From Microbulbifer sp. MI-G (lineage in GTDB: Bacteria > Pseudomonadota > Gammaproteobacteria > Pseudomonadales > Cellvibrionaceae), in the NCBI RefSeq assembly GCF_030440425.1, contig NZ_CP098023.1, positions 3,346,501 through 3,410,500 on the forward strand: 64,000 nucleotides of DNA, read 5' to 3'. The position numbers and the translations under genes are program-made. This document shows, one piece after another, positions 36,548 through 45,450 of the stretch. Below the pieces are notes generated by a model. That model was not told the origin of the DNA, did not search any database, and saw nothing but the letters and a program-made list of their open reading frames with translations. Within the stretch, counting starts at the first letter, position 1. Each line of letters opens with the position of its first letter.

Positions 36548-38590
36548 TTATGGCTCTGCCGCTATTAACCATATCGGCGATGTCCATGCCAGCTCACGTA
36601 TTTTTTTCAAACTATTGTTTATACAGCCTTCAGGTCGGTCAACTTCAGGCAACGCCTCGCATTGAGCTGAACTCCATCTGTTTGATTCTGTCTCAGCTAC
36701 ACGCAAGTAGTAATAGGTATTTAAGGAAGGATCGTAATCTGGATCAGTATAAACAGCACACAACATACCATCGCCTGTCAAATTGGCTGGTTCCATCTTG
36801 GCAATATCCGTAACTTTTATGTGCTTGTGGCCGCTGTGATCCAGCCAGCCTTTGACAATCTGTAGTTTTTCCAACCCCTTAGCAGAGGGATGTGGATCCC
36901 GCGTTGCTTGGGCCAATAGCTGAAAATTCTCTGTTTGGGAAGACAGTTTTGAGCCCATGGGTGTGCCATTTTGATAAGCTAGATAGAGCCAGTTTTTTCG
37001 CTTGCAAAGATCTGCGGGGTAGTGACCGACAAAAAAGCGCGGGGTAATACGTGTGCCCGATGTGCCAAAAGCTTCGCGACGCTTCATAGATTGAAATAAC
37101 GCATCGCGGGAATTTTCAACGGCCCAAACGCCAGCAAGGCCTCCTGGATTTGCCATGAGTTTATTATTACGACCCAATTCAGCTTCCCCCAAACGGCCCT
37201 CCAGTGTGGTTTCATCGGCAATATGTCCTGACCAGCTTGCTTCATCGGTTTGGCCTGGGGTGCCGAGATGAGTGTCGCTACTACCGATGATACCGAATTC
37301 AAAGGGATTTACATGATGATGGTCTTCCTCGGAAAGCCCCTCTAACAACGCACCACGTAAAAAATCATTGGAAGAAAGACAGTAGCCTTTATAGAAATTG
37401 TCCTTCGGATCCATATCATCCGCTTCACACTCTTTGGTGATAACATCATACATACGTGGAATGTATGTTGAAAGGTCTATCGCCTTATCGGGTTTACCAA
37501 TTTTCCGAATTGCTTCATAATTACAATATTCGTCTTCATCACTCAAAATATCAGCAAATCCGTTCTGGCATTCTGAAGTCCCTTTATGTTGGGTAATTTC
37601 AGCCAATCGATCAAAGGCATTTCTTTGCTCTCGGTGGGCCTGTTGTGCTTCCTTTGAATACCCCCGCAAAGCTTCCGGATTAAAAGCATTGCCCCCGGAA
37701 AGATTGGAATTGTGGGGTATTGAAATGACATCACAAGCTTCAATGTCTTTCCGACAGGAAGTTTCGAGCTTGCCGAGAAGGCTCTGCAAGCTTGGGTAGT
37801 CAATGAAAGTGGCTGGTAAATCCGGTACGGATGCATTCTTAAATATAGTATTTCTATGTAGATGATTATTGTTGGTGGAGCGAGTATACTCATAGCCAAC
37901 AAAGGTACTAAAGCTGCAGGTTTCAGTTTTATCGTATGCCGCTTCAGCGGATTCAATCATTTCACGCCAAACAATTCTGGACGCCTTTTCGCAGTCTTCA
38001 TTATTTTTACCGCACACCGACCTGTTTCTTTTGGGGCGCATGCGGGCTGTTTCTGTCATGAATACACGTACACCTGGCTGTCCCCCTTGCCGAAAAGTTT
38101 CGCAGGCCTTGGATGAGTAACCGGGAAACTTACCTTCGTTACGGCAGATATAGCCCTCACCCATAGCTTCAGAATGGTCTGTTACCGCAACAAAATCAAG
38201 GGGCCGTTCCAGTTGAACGGACAGGGGGGGAATCCCCTCTGGTACAGGTAATGCAATAGGCGCGCCCTTGGCATATCTGTAGGCGTCATCAGGGAAGGTA
38301 CGTGTCCCATCTGGATAGGCATCTGCAGAAATAGCGGTATGCACATGCAGGTCGCCAAAAAAAGCCTTTTTCAGTGGATATCGAACACGACAGGGTCTGC
38401 GTGTTTCTGAATATTTCAGCTCGGGCTGGTAACCGAATGCATAATATTCAGCTTGAGATTTAGTTGATACAGGAGATACAATGACCTCACTGTGATCAAT
38501 ATGATAACGCGTTGTTCGCGACAGTAAAAAATACGCTGCAACGAGAAATATAAAACAACATACTGCATATTTAAACCATCGCTTATCCAT
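36548..38590 (-). CDS. DUF3604 family exported or membrane-anchored protein
   Basis: A 680-residue protein with an N-terminal membrane segment (YAVCCFIFLVAAYFLLS) and the DUF3604 core, related to PHP-type phosphoesterases. Likely metal-site segments are FFGDLHVHTAISADAYPDG, DFVAVTDHSEAMGEGYIC, ISIPHNSNLSGG and GIIGSSDTHLGTPG. Other landmarks are GGLAGVWAVENSRDALFQSM and RREAFGTSGTRITPRFFVGH. The enzymatic role of this family is unknown, but its genes often stand near TonB receptors in marine gammaproteobacteria. Here it lies inside the catabolic region, convergent with the FadE30-type operon. Confidence 0.9.
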   Translation of the reverse strand: MDKRWFKYAVCCFIFLVAAYFLLSRTTRYHIDHSEVIVSPVSTKSQAEYYAFGYQPELKYSETRRPCRVRYPLKKAFFGDLHVHTAISADAYPDGTRTFPDDAYRYAKGAPIALPVPEGIPPLSVQLERPLDFVAVTDHSEAMGEGYICRNEGKFPGYSSKACETFRQGGQPGVRVFMTETARMRPKRNRSVCGKNNEDCEKASRIVWREMIESAEAAYDKTETCSFSTFVGYEYTRSTNNNHLHRNTIFKNASVPDLPATFIDYPSLQSLLGKLETSCRKDIEACDVISIPHNSNLSGGNAFNPEALRGYSKEAQQAHREQRNAFDRLAEITQHKGTSECQNGFADILSDEDEYCNYEAIRKIGKPDKAIDLSTYIPRMYDVITKECEADDMDPKDNFYKGYCLSSNDFLRGALLEGLSEEDHHHVNPFEFGIIGSSDTHLGTPGQTDEASWSGHIADETTLEGRLGEAELGRNNKLMANPGGLAGVWAVENSRDALFQSMKRREAFGTSGTRITPRFFVGHYPADLCKRKNWLYLAYQNGTPMGSKLSSQTENFQLLAQATRDPHPSAKGLEKLQIVKGWLDHSGHKHIKVTDIAKMEPANLTGDGMLCAVYTDPDYDPSLNTYYYLRVAETESNRWSSAQCEALPEVDRPEGCINNSLKKIRELAWTSPIWLIAAEP

Positions 38591-39394
38591 ATTTTATTCT
38601 CATTTTTGATAATTGTATAGTGCTTACTTAGCATTTATATTTTCAATAATGCTCATTTTTATTCTCCTGTAAGGCTATACAGAAAAATCATTACGACAGG
38701 GAAAAGTTGTGGGCTGATGCCCTGTACTTTAACACTAATTGTATTTGGCTATTTTTCAGTACCGATATTATTTATCCTCATTTCGCAAGGTACGCCCAAA
38801 GGCGACATAATAGCTGTAATATTTACTTAGCGAGTACGCAAACCCAGCAGGCCTAATAACTCTTTATGGAATCGCATGTGTAGCAGCAAGAATCTATTAA
38901 TTTTTTGGAATAAAAAACAACATTATACATTTTAAATTCGGCATGATGTTTACTAACGAAAAATAAAGTTCAATGATTAATTGATTGCTGTGACAATAAT
39001 ATTTCATAAGCCGAACTTAAATATAGCTAAAAATCCCTATTTTCATTGACATACATTCCCGATATAAGGGTATCCTTAGACTGCGGAGCTACTGAGAATC
39101 TACTGCTACAAAACCCTGCGTAATCTTCTACCCAGACCATGGATTTTTTGTAACATAGTGTTCTGTCAAACAGGGTCAGCTTATATCGTCACATTGTTAG
39201 TGCCTTCTACATACAAATATCTCACAGGAATTTCAGAGTATCACCACATCTGAACAGGCATTGCCGTTAACGACGCCATAGGATATCGGGCATAAGCACC
39301 GTTCTTGCTCTGAAAGATAGTTGTATACTAGCCAGGTCTGTATTAGTTCATACTAACTCGTAACAGGTAGCAGACCGAAGTAACAAAGCGATAT
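38591..39394. other. AT-rich intergenic region
   Basis: About 800 bases with no frame I can support on either strand. It separates two minus-strand genes and presumably contains the promoter of the DUF3604 gene near 38.6–38.8 kb. Confidence 0.5.
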
Positions 39395-40879
39395 TCATTT
39401 GACCCTTGCGGCTGCCGCTTTTCCAGCCATTCGACCAGAAAAGGTGGCATCCCCTACTGAAATGCCTGAGTTGTAGCCTGCGCCTCGGCGCGGTACACCG
39501 CAGGCAGTGCGCCCGGCCGCATACAAACCAGTAATTATACTGCCTTCTGGGTTTAAGACTTCACCTGAAGGTCTGGTGTCCAGCCCCCCCAGAGTAAAAT
39601 AGGGGTAAAAAGCGCCTCTTCCAGGCGTAACATCCAAAGCAACATAGGGTGCGTTTAGCGGTTTAAGCCACTCGGAGCATTTATGAAACACTGGATCTTC
39701 GCCATTTTTTGCGTGATTATTATAAGTTTGCAGCGTTTGTACAAGTTGGTCTTTTGGAAGACCCAGCTCTTGCTCAAGCTCTGCAATGGTTTCACCGGTA
39801 CCTGCAACGGAAGCACCGAGATAGGAAACCTGCTCGTAATCGCCGTAATCCTCGGCACTTAAAACCAGATACACGCGATTACCGGTTTGTTGTAAAATAT
39901 AAGCACCCACGCGGCCATGATAGCAATCTTCATTAATAAAGCGTTGTCCCTGTGCGTTTATAAACAAACCGTAGGTGAAACTGGCCGGTGGATAGTAGGG
40001 AATACTGACAAAACCTTCATGCATATTAATAGCGGCACCACCGACGCCCATACCCATTAGAATACCCGTGCCCATATCGCCAGGATTGCCAATGGGTTCG
40101 CTACAGCGCAGCAGGTTGGGCGCATATTTTTTTAGCATGGCACGATTCATTGAAAATCCGCCAGTGCAAAGTATAACGCCACGATCAACCAGTACATTTT
40201 TCTCTTGCATGTCTTCACGAATACGAATACCACGAATCACCCCGGTATCGTCCTGAATCAACGCCAGGGCACGGCAATTGAAATGAACTTGTATCTCTCG
40301 CCGTTCTACCGCCGCGCCCAGAATTTTCATAAACAGCGGACCACCATTGTCACCCTCAACCTCAAGGTTATGTCCACGCGGACAAGGTGTAGCGATTTCT
40401 TTGAAAGGCCAGGCCTTTTCGCTACCGGTATAAAGTAAACAATCGTCCGTTAGTGCCATGATGGCACGTTCCTTATATTCTGAATCTTTGAATGGCACAC
40501 CCTGTTCAACCAGCCAGTTAAAGTGGTCTCTGCTGCCCTCAACATAGGCTTTGATTTTATCTGCATCGGCCTGTGGTCCCGCGCATGCACTGAGATAATC
40601 GATCATGGCCTGATTGGTATCGTTATGGCCAGTGGCAGCCTGTACCCGAGTACCGCCATCTCCGCCCATATAAATTTCTGCTGAAGACAGGGCAGTGGAA
40701 CCACCAGCACCTGAGGATAATTCAAAGATCGTTACCGATGCTCCCGCATCTGCAGCTTCGATAGCCGCACATGCGCCAGCCCCACCGTAACCTATTACCG
40801 AAACATCCGTTTTGTAGTGCCACTTCTTTGTTTGGCTGAATCTTATGCTTTTGGTTGGTGTTGTTTTACATTCATTCAT
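39395..40879 (-). CDS. FAD-dependent dehydrogenase, ketosteroid-dehydrogenase/fumarate-reductase type
   Basis: A 494-residue flavoprotein. ATG 40879 is used, with GGAG eight bases upstream; a GTG three codons earlier is in frame. Dinucleotide site VIGYGGAGACAAIEAADAGA, then GGSTALSSAEIYMGGDGG, CTGGFSMNRAML, FINAQGQRFINEDCYHGR, and the end motif GLYAAGRTACGVPRRGAGYN then SGISVGDATFSGRMAG. This end is typical of KstD-like flavoproteins acting on 3-oxo-steroids (Delta1 or Delta4 dehydrogenases), and also of FAD-linked reductases. Its gene is 16 bases downstream of a clearer KstD homologue. The second flavoprotein may set or reduce a different ring double bond (inference). Confidence 0.85.
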   Translation of the reverse strand: MNECKTTPTKSIRFSQTKKWHYKTDVSVIGYGGAGACAAIEAADAGASVTIFELSSGAGGSTALSSAEIYMGGDGGTRVQAATGHNDTNQAMIDYLSACAGPQADADKIKAYVEGSRDHFNWLVEQGVPFKDSEYKERAIMALTDDCLLYTGSEKAWPFKEIATPCPRGHNLEVEGDNGGPLFMKILGAAVERREIQVHFNCRALALIQDDTGVIRGIRIREDMQEKNVLVDRGVILCTGGFSMNRAMLKKYAPNLLRCSEPIGNPGDMGTGILMGMGVGGAAINMHEGFVSIPYYPPASFTYGLFINAQGQRFINEDCYHGRVGAYILQQTGNRVYLVLSAEDYGDYEQVSYLGASVAGTGETIAELEQELGLPKDQLVQTLQTYNNHAKNGEDPVFHKCSEWLKPLNAPYVALDVTPGRGAFYPYFTLGGLDTRPSGEVLNPEGSIITGLYAAGRTACGVPRRGAGYNSGISVGDATFSGRMAGKAAAARVK

Positions 40880-40895
40880 GACAGTCACTCCGGCT

Positions 40896-42614
40896 TTATT
40901 CTGTATAGCCAGTTATTTTTTTTGCGGCCTGATAACCCATTGTCATTGCTGGCCCTAATGTAGATCCCGGTCCGGGATAGGTCGGCAGTATTGCTGCTGC
41001 GCAGTTGCCAATAGCATATAAACCATCAATAGTGGAGCCATCTTCCCTTAGTACCTGCGCGTCTGCATTGGTACTCAAACCACCGGCGGTACCAAAATCA
41101 CCTGCTTCAATACGCATAGCATAAAATGGTGCTTCATCAATAGATGCCAGACATGGGTTTGGCTTTATTTTCGGGTCAGCATAATAGCGGTCGTAATCAG
41201 CTTCACCCCGGTGGAAGTCTTCATCAATACCCGTAACTGCAAATCGATTCATTTTTTCAATAGTTGTCGCAAGTCCTTTAGGGTCAATGCCCATCTGTAC
41301 TGCCAGCTCAGCAATAGTACTGGCCTTGCCAACAAACCCCATGTCATACCATTTTCTGGGAATACTCCAATCCGGCTTGCTAGATTTTGTCATCAATGGA
41401 CCTGCCATATAGTTTCTGCGAAAACGTGTATCAAAGATATGGAAGGCCGGTGCGCAGGGGGTATCATCAGAATGCGCTTTAAATTGCGCTTTTTGAAAGG
41501 CCATGTAGTTTTGAGATTCATTGGCAAAGCGGTGTCCGGCTTTGTTTACCACGCAGGAGCCGGGAAATGATTTTTCCATAATGCTCAGTCGAGGTGCGGG
41601 CTCATCCGGCACACAGAGTGTGGTGCACCACCATGCATTGCCCATTAAACGGGTAACAGCGCCCAGGTTAATACCCGCAGTAATGGCATCCCCGGTGCTG
41701 CCTGTAGTGCCAGCACTCCATTCAGTGTTAGTCGGTTTTGGCAGGTACTGATCGCGCATCTTCTGGTTTTTTTCAAAACCCCCGGCTGCCAGTACCACGG
41801 CTTTACGCGTCTGAATTCTGGTCAACCTCCCATCGCGATTGACTTCAACACCGACTATACGTCCACCTTGCTCAACCAGGCGTGACATTGGAGAACTGAA
41901 CCAGATTGGTATACCAACTTGTTTGATTGATAAGTACAAGCGAGCAATGCCCGCACTGCCACAACAAAGCCGGCGCGATATTCTGCTTTTCAAGCGCCAG
42001 GGAATGTCTGAGATATAGTCCCAGATCATGCGTCGCAGCATTTTATGGTATCCTGGCAATTTGAGCATCAGTAAATGTGCCTCAGCCTGAGTGAAATGAA
42101 TAACACCAAACAGGCGCATCATATGGTGTGTATACGTCAGCTTGCGATAGTCCTCCCCCAATTCAGAGGCATTAATCGGGGTCGGTTCCAGTGATCGGTG
42201 CCCCTGTTTTGCACCTGGTAAAGTTGAATAATAATCAGGATATTGTGCAAGTGACTCATAGCGAACCAGTGTTTTATCGTGCAGAAATTTGAGCATTCTG
42301 GGACCGTTTTCCAGATAAGAACGCACCAGCTTCGACGGCACATCTTCACCAGCCAGGGTTTGGTCGAGATACTCCTGTGCCTCCGAAAGCGTGTCTTCAG
42401 CACCAGCTTGTTTGGCATAATGGCTACAGGGAATCCAGATGCCGCCCCCTGAGGTGGCACTTGTGCCACCAATTTTCATGCTCTTTTCAATAATCAGAAC
42501 ATCGCCAGCACCCATAAGCTTATTGCATAAAGCGGAAGTTAAACCACCGTTACCAGTCCCCACAACTAAAACATCAACCGATTCATCCCACTGATTATTT
42601 TGTTGTTCTGTCAT
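40896..42614 (-). CDS. 3-ketosteroid Delta1-dehydrogenase-like flavoprotein (KstD family)
   Basis: A 572-residue FAD protein of KstD length. The start DVLVVGTGNGGLTSALCNKL, the KIGGTSATSGGGIWIPCSHY block and the end GLYAIGNCAAAILPTYPGPG then STLGPAMTMGYQAAKKI are the recognised signatures of KstD enzymes. These remove hydrogens from C1 and C2 of 3-oxosteroid ring A, a step towards opening ring B. It lies between an acyl-CoA ligase gene (38 bases upstream) and a second flavoprotein gene. Cytoplasmic or loosely membrane-bound. The substrate class is inferred from family; other cyclic 3-ketones are possible. Confidence 0.87.
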   Translation of the reverse strand: MTEQQNNQWDESVDVLVVGTGNGGLTSALCNKLMGAGDVLIIEKSMKIGGTSATSGGGIWIPCSHYAKQAGAEDTLSEAQEYLDQTLAGEDVPSKLVRSYLENGPRMLKFLHDKTLVRYESLAQYPDYYSTLPGAKQGHRSLEPTPINASELGEDYRKLTYTHHMMRLFGVIHFTQAEAHLLMLKLPGYHKMLRRMIWDYISDIPWRLKSRISRRLCCGSAGIARLYLSIKQVGIPIWFSSPMSRLVEQGGRIVGVEVNRDGRLTRIQTRKAVVLAAGGFEKNQKMRDQYLPKPTNTEWSAGTTGSTGDAITAGINLGAVTRLMGNAWWCTTLCVPDEPAPRLSIMEKSFPGSCVVNKAGHRFANESQNYMAFQKAQFKAHSDDTPCAPAFHIFDTRFRRNYMAGPLMTKSSKPDWSIPRKWYDMGFVGKASTIAELAVQMGIDPKGLATTIEKMNRFAVTGIDEDFHRGEADYDRYYADPKIKPNPCLASIDEAPFYAMRIEAGDFGTAGGLSTNADAQVLREDGSTIDGLYAIGNCAAAILPTYPGPGSTLGPAMTMGYQAAKKITGYTE

Positions 42615-42652
42615 GGAACTCTACCCGCCTGGTGTTATAAGGAATATTTGGT

Positions 42653-44146
42653 TTAGTGCTCTTCAAGTAATTGCTTGACTTTTCGACGAAGTATTTTCCC
42701 CATCTCGTTATAGGGCAGGTGCTCTACACGAATAATTTTGCTCGGCACTCTGGATGAACGCAATCTTGCCGTTATCATCACCGCAATTTCATCGTCACTA
42801 ATCGAATGGTCCTCAGTGAGCACAATGGCGGCAGCAATGGCTTCGCCCCAGTGTTCGTCGGCAATGCCGACGACTGCTACATCCGCAACAGCCGGGCTTT
42901 CTCTAATAACAGACTCGATGTCACCCGGCGAGATATTTTCACCGCCCCTGACAATGATGTCGTCAGCCCGACCCATTAGATAGAGGAAACCGCTATCATC
43001 GATATAACCGTGATCACGAGTGGGAAACCAACCATCAGATTGCAGTGATTCTTTTTCACGATATTTACCGGAAATCTGATCACCGCGTAAAAATACTTCA
43101 CCGGTTTGTCCTGCGGCCAATGGCTGATTTTTATCATCACGAATTTGTAATTCGATACCCGGTACCGGTTTGCCGACGGATTGTAATCGATTGCGTAGTG
43201 CTGGCTTTTTACTTTTAAACGCCTCGCGATGTTGTTCAGGGTCCAACACACACACTGTAGAACTGGATTCGGTAAGGCCGTAGGCATTGGCAAAATCCAC
43301 TCCGGGAAAATACTGCAGGGCCTCCTCGATGGTGCTAAGAGGCATTTTTCCCCCGCCATAAGCAATGGCTTGCAGACTGTTTAGGGTTTGTCCCTGTTGT
43401 TTATGCTCCGTCATAATTTTCGACAACATGGTAGGTACCACAAAAGCTTGGGTCACTTTTTCCCGCTCACACAAGAAGAGCCATTCGCTGGCATCAAAAT
43501 TTTTCATATGAACGATGCGTCTGCCGGAATAGAAACTACTCAGCATTGCTGAAATACCTGCAATATGGTAAGGCGGCACGCTAACCAGCGTTGCTTCTGC
43601 TTCAGTTGCTGCTGCAAACGCAACGGTATTTAAAATATACGACATCAAATGTTTATGCTGAAGCAAGGCAGCTTTAGGGGCACCTGTCGTTCCGCTGGTG
43701 AATAATTGGATAGCGATAGACTCTTCTGCATCAGTTACAGGATCAAGTTCTTCGTCCGGTTCATCTGCCGCCAGCATGGTTTGACAAAACGTCTCCGTTA
43801 ATTGATATGTACAGCCAGGCAAAGCGAGTTCCGGCATCTGATTGCTGATCACATAGGCCTTGTTTAATCGAGACAGCAACGATTCCAGTTCGGATTTACT
43901 CAAGCGATAGTTCAGAGGCACGTAGGGAATACCGGCAATGGCAGCAGCAAAAATTGAAATTGGTACCGCTGGACTGTTGGCGTCCAAATAGGCAATAAAA
44001 TTGAATCCTGAATATTGGAATAACCGGGCTGCCCGCTGTGCGGCAGCATAAATCTGTTTGTAAGTGTAATGCCCACTCCTGTATGTCAATGCAGTGCGGT
44101 TTGGAAATGTTTGGGCAGGCATCTGCAATAATATGGATATATTCAT
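42653..44146 (-). CDS. Acyl-CoA synthetase (class I adenylate-forming)
   Basis: A 497-residue AMP-binding enzyme. Signature motifs: P-loop LFTSGTTGAPKAALL, YGLTESSSTVCVLDP, the hinge region GWFPTRDHGYIDDSGFLYLM, GRADDIIVRGGENISPGDIE, and the C-terminal Lys region PYNEMGKILRRKV. It forms acyl-AMP then acyl-CoA from a carboxylic acid. Placed in one operon with two KstD-type genes, it is the candidate activator of a steroid side-chain or ring-derived acid. It cannot be assigned to FadD3 or FadD19 from sequence alone. Confidence 0.92.
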   Translation of the reverse strand: MNISILLQMPAQTFPNRTALTYRSGHYTYKQIYAAAQRAARLFQYSGFNFIAYLDANSPAVPISIFAAAIAGIPYVPLNYRLSKSELESLLSRLNKAYVISNQMPELALPGCTYQLTETFCQTMLAADEPDEELDPVTDAEESIAIQLFTSGTTGAPKAALLQHKHLMSYILNTVAFAAATEAEATLVSVPPYHIAGISAMLSSFYSGRRIVHMKNFDASEWLFLCEREKVTQAFVVPTMLSKIMTEHKQQGQTLNSLQAIAYGGGKMPLSTIEEALQYFPGVDFANAYGLTESSSTVCVLDPEQHREAFKSKKPALRNRLQSVGKPVPGIELQIRDDKNQPLAAGQTGEVFLRGDQISGKYREKESLQSDGWFPTRDHGYIDDSGFLYLMGRADDIIVRGGENISPGDIESVIRESPAVADVAVVGIADEHWGEAIAAAIVLTEDHSISDDEIAVMITARLRSSRVPSKIIRVEHLPYNEMGKILRRKVKQLLEEH

Positions 44147-44388
44147 GAAGAGACCTTCAGTTACGGAAAAGGGTGCGGGCTAACGTGTGGACCAGGTCAG
44201 GGTCAACCCTAGACAACCGTATGAATGTTTTTTAAGTCAGCCAGCATTTTGAAATATCTACCATTATTCAAAAATTACTCAGCTTGTGATTTATAAAGCG
44301 TTATAAAAATTGCCCCGTCCCCGGACCACCTGGCCCAATGCTACAGGCAAATGTGTATACCCTGTGACCAGTCAGTGACGAAACCGTG

Positions 44389-44706
44389 TTATACCTCCGG
44401 TGCAAGCTCAAGTTGCAGGCCGCAATGTTCTTCACATAGTGTAATCTGGCAGGCAAGACGAGAGCCTGGCCGCACTTCTACCATATCGGCCAGTGCCTCC
44501 AGCATGTAGGATTCGTCCTCAGTTTGCTCACCAAGAATCGGAGTCCAGGTCGAATTCAGATAAATGTGACAGGTACCGCACGATGCTGATCCGCCGCAGG
44601 TTCCGGCCACATCAAAGTCTTCGCTCAATACCTGCATTAGATTGCTACCTGATTCGACCTCGATTGACTGTGATTCCCCTTCACGAGTTTTAACCTGAAT
44701 TTCCAT
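44389..44706 (-). CDS. [2Fe-2S] ferredoxin, adrenodoxin/putidaredoxin type
   Basis: A 105-residue ferredoxin. ATG 44706 gives the usual length and N-terminus (MEIQVKTREGESQSIEVESG); in-frame starts at 44733 and 44745 exist, and none has a strong ribosome site. The cluster ligands CGGSASCGTC and a fourth Cys in GSRLACQITL match the adrenodoxin group, and a fifth and sixth Cys pair (CEEHC) occurs near the end. It would take electrons from a CamA-type reductase such as that at 29.4 kb and feed a Rieske oxygenase or P450. It is likely the first gene of the ligase–flavoprotein operon, after a 240-base gap. An operator-like palindrome lies 66 bases upstream. Confidence 0.9.
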   Translation of the reverse strand: MEIQVKTREGESQSIEVESGSNLMQVLSEDFDVAGTCGGSASCGTCHIYLNSTWTPILGEQTEDESYMLEALADMVEVRPGSRLACQITLCEEHCGLQLELAPEV

Positions 44707-44730
44707 TGGCTGTGTCCAAGTTGCTTTATG

Positions 44731-44808
44731 CATTGACTTTGTCAATATTCAAATTGTTGTTTGTTATTTGAGATTGTATTTCGGAAATGTATTCGTTATT
44801 ATCAAAAC
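44731..44808. repeat. Duplicated promoter/operator segment (copy of 48048–48124)
   Basis: This stretch aligns base for base with the leader of the TetR gene at 48.1 kb. Shared runs include GACTTTGTC, TTGTTTGTTATTT, AGATTGTATTTC and ATTATCA, ending at ATGCAAAC. It contains the palindrome at 44772–44794 (GATTGTATTTC, one base, GAAATGTATTC). It reads into a decayed TetR copy on the plus strand, and on the minus side it is the promoter region of the ferredoxin gene. Confidence 0.8.
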
Positions 44809-45035
44809 ATGCAAACCCCAAAGAGTCAAACATCCGATTCGGTTAATCATAAAAGAAGCATTATCCGCCAGAAGCCTGCGGCACTGGTGTTGGACCAGCT
44901 ATAAGTCAAGAGTGAATTACCAAAACGCACTGGGTGTAACTGGAAAGATCACCGACGGGAATTTTACCAGTCTTTACATCAGGCCGTGCTCTGGCGGTGC
45001 AAGCCAATCAGCCAGTGGAAGAACGTGGCCCCGGT
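44809..45035 (+). pseudogene. Decayed copy of the TetR-family regulator at 48125
   Basis: Downstream of the duplicated promoter the sequence still resembles the start of the intact regulator (48125–48460). Matching blocks are ATTCGGT with AAGAAG, TGGTGTTGG with CTATAAGT, ACGGGA-TTTTA-CAGTCTTTA, and AATCAGCCAGT. Stop codons, frameshifts and an internal loss of about 110 bases make it non-functional. It is a fossil of a second TetR copy, showing that the regulator and its control region were once duplicated. Confidence 0.75.
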
Positions 45036-45208
45036 GCTGAGGTCAGATACAGGCCCAAACCTGTTTTTTATCGACGAAACTCTCGACACAGGTAGACTTC
45101 GGAGGCGTCTGAACAGATTTAGGTGGCCGTGGCCAAGCGTCTAATCGCACGGCGGTGAAAAAGGTGGTATTAGAGCCCAAACCACAAACACACAACAGGG
45201 TATCTGAC

Positions 45209-45440
45209 AGGCACCTCTCTTAAATTAATACAATAAAGCAATGACTATCTGGTTGATGCTGCGATGAACACAATCCTATTTTTCCATAACAGTTGCACCT
45301 AACTGTTCAAAGTTAACTTCCTGTCCAGAAAGGCGATCTGTTTACCAGTAGGCACTTTTAGAAGGCCCCTAAAGGAAACAGACAAGCTGAGTAACGGTGA
45401 GAGACCAGGCCCTGAACCAGTTATCAAATCAAGACAATTC
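45209..45440 (+). mobile_element. Decayed 5' end of an ISKra4-type insertion sequence
   Basis: From an end-like GGCACCTCTCTTAAATTAAT the sequence follows the left end of the 59.8-kb element (shared TTAATACAATAAA). An ATG at 45264 then begins a stretch alignable to the transposase at 62628: ATGAACACA versus ATGAATACA, TCCAGAAAGGC in both, ACCAGGCC in both. Frame is lost. It ends immediately before the ribosome site (GGAG, 45441) of the next receptor gene, so the insertion debris abuts and may supply that gene's promoter. Confidence 0.7.
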
Positions 45441-45450
45441 GGAGATTTCT

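Noticed and set aside
45397..45450. Earlier start for the TonB receptor
   Set aside because: These codons are translated IS debris; the ribosome site and signal peptide support ATG 45451.
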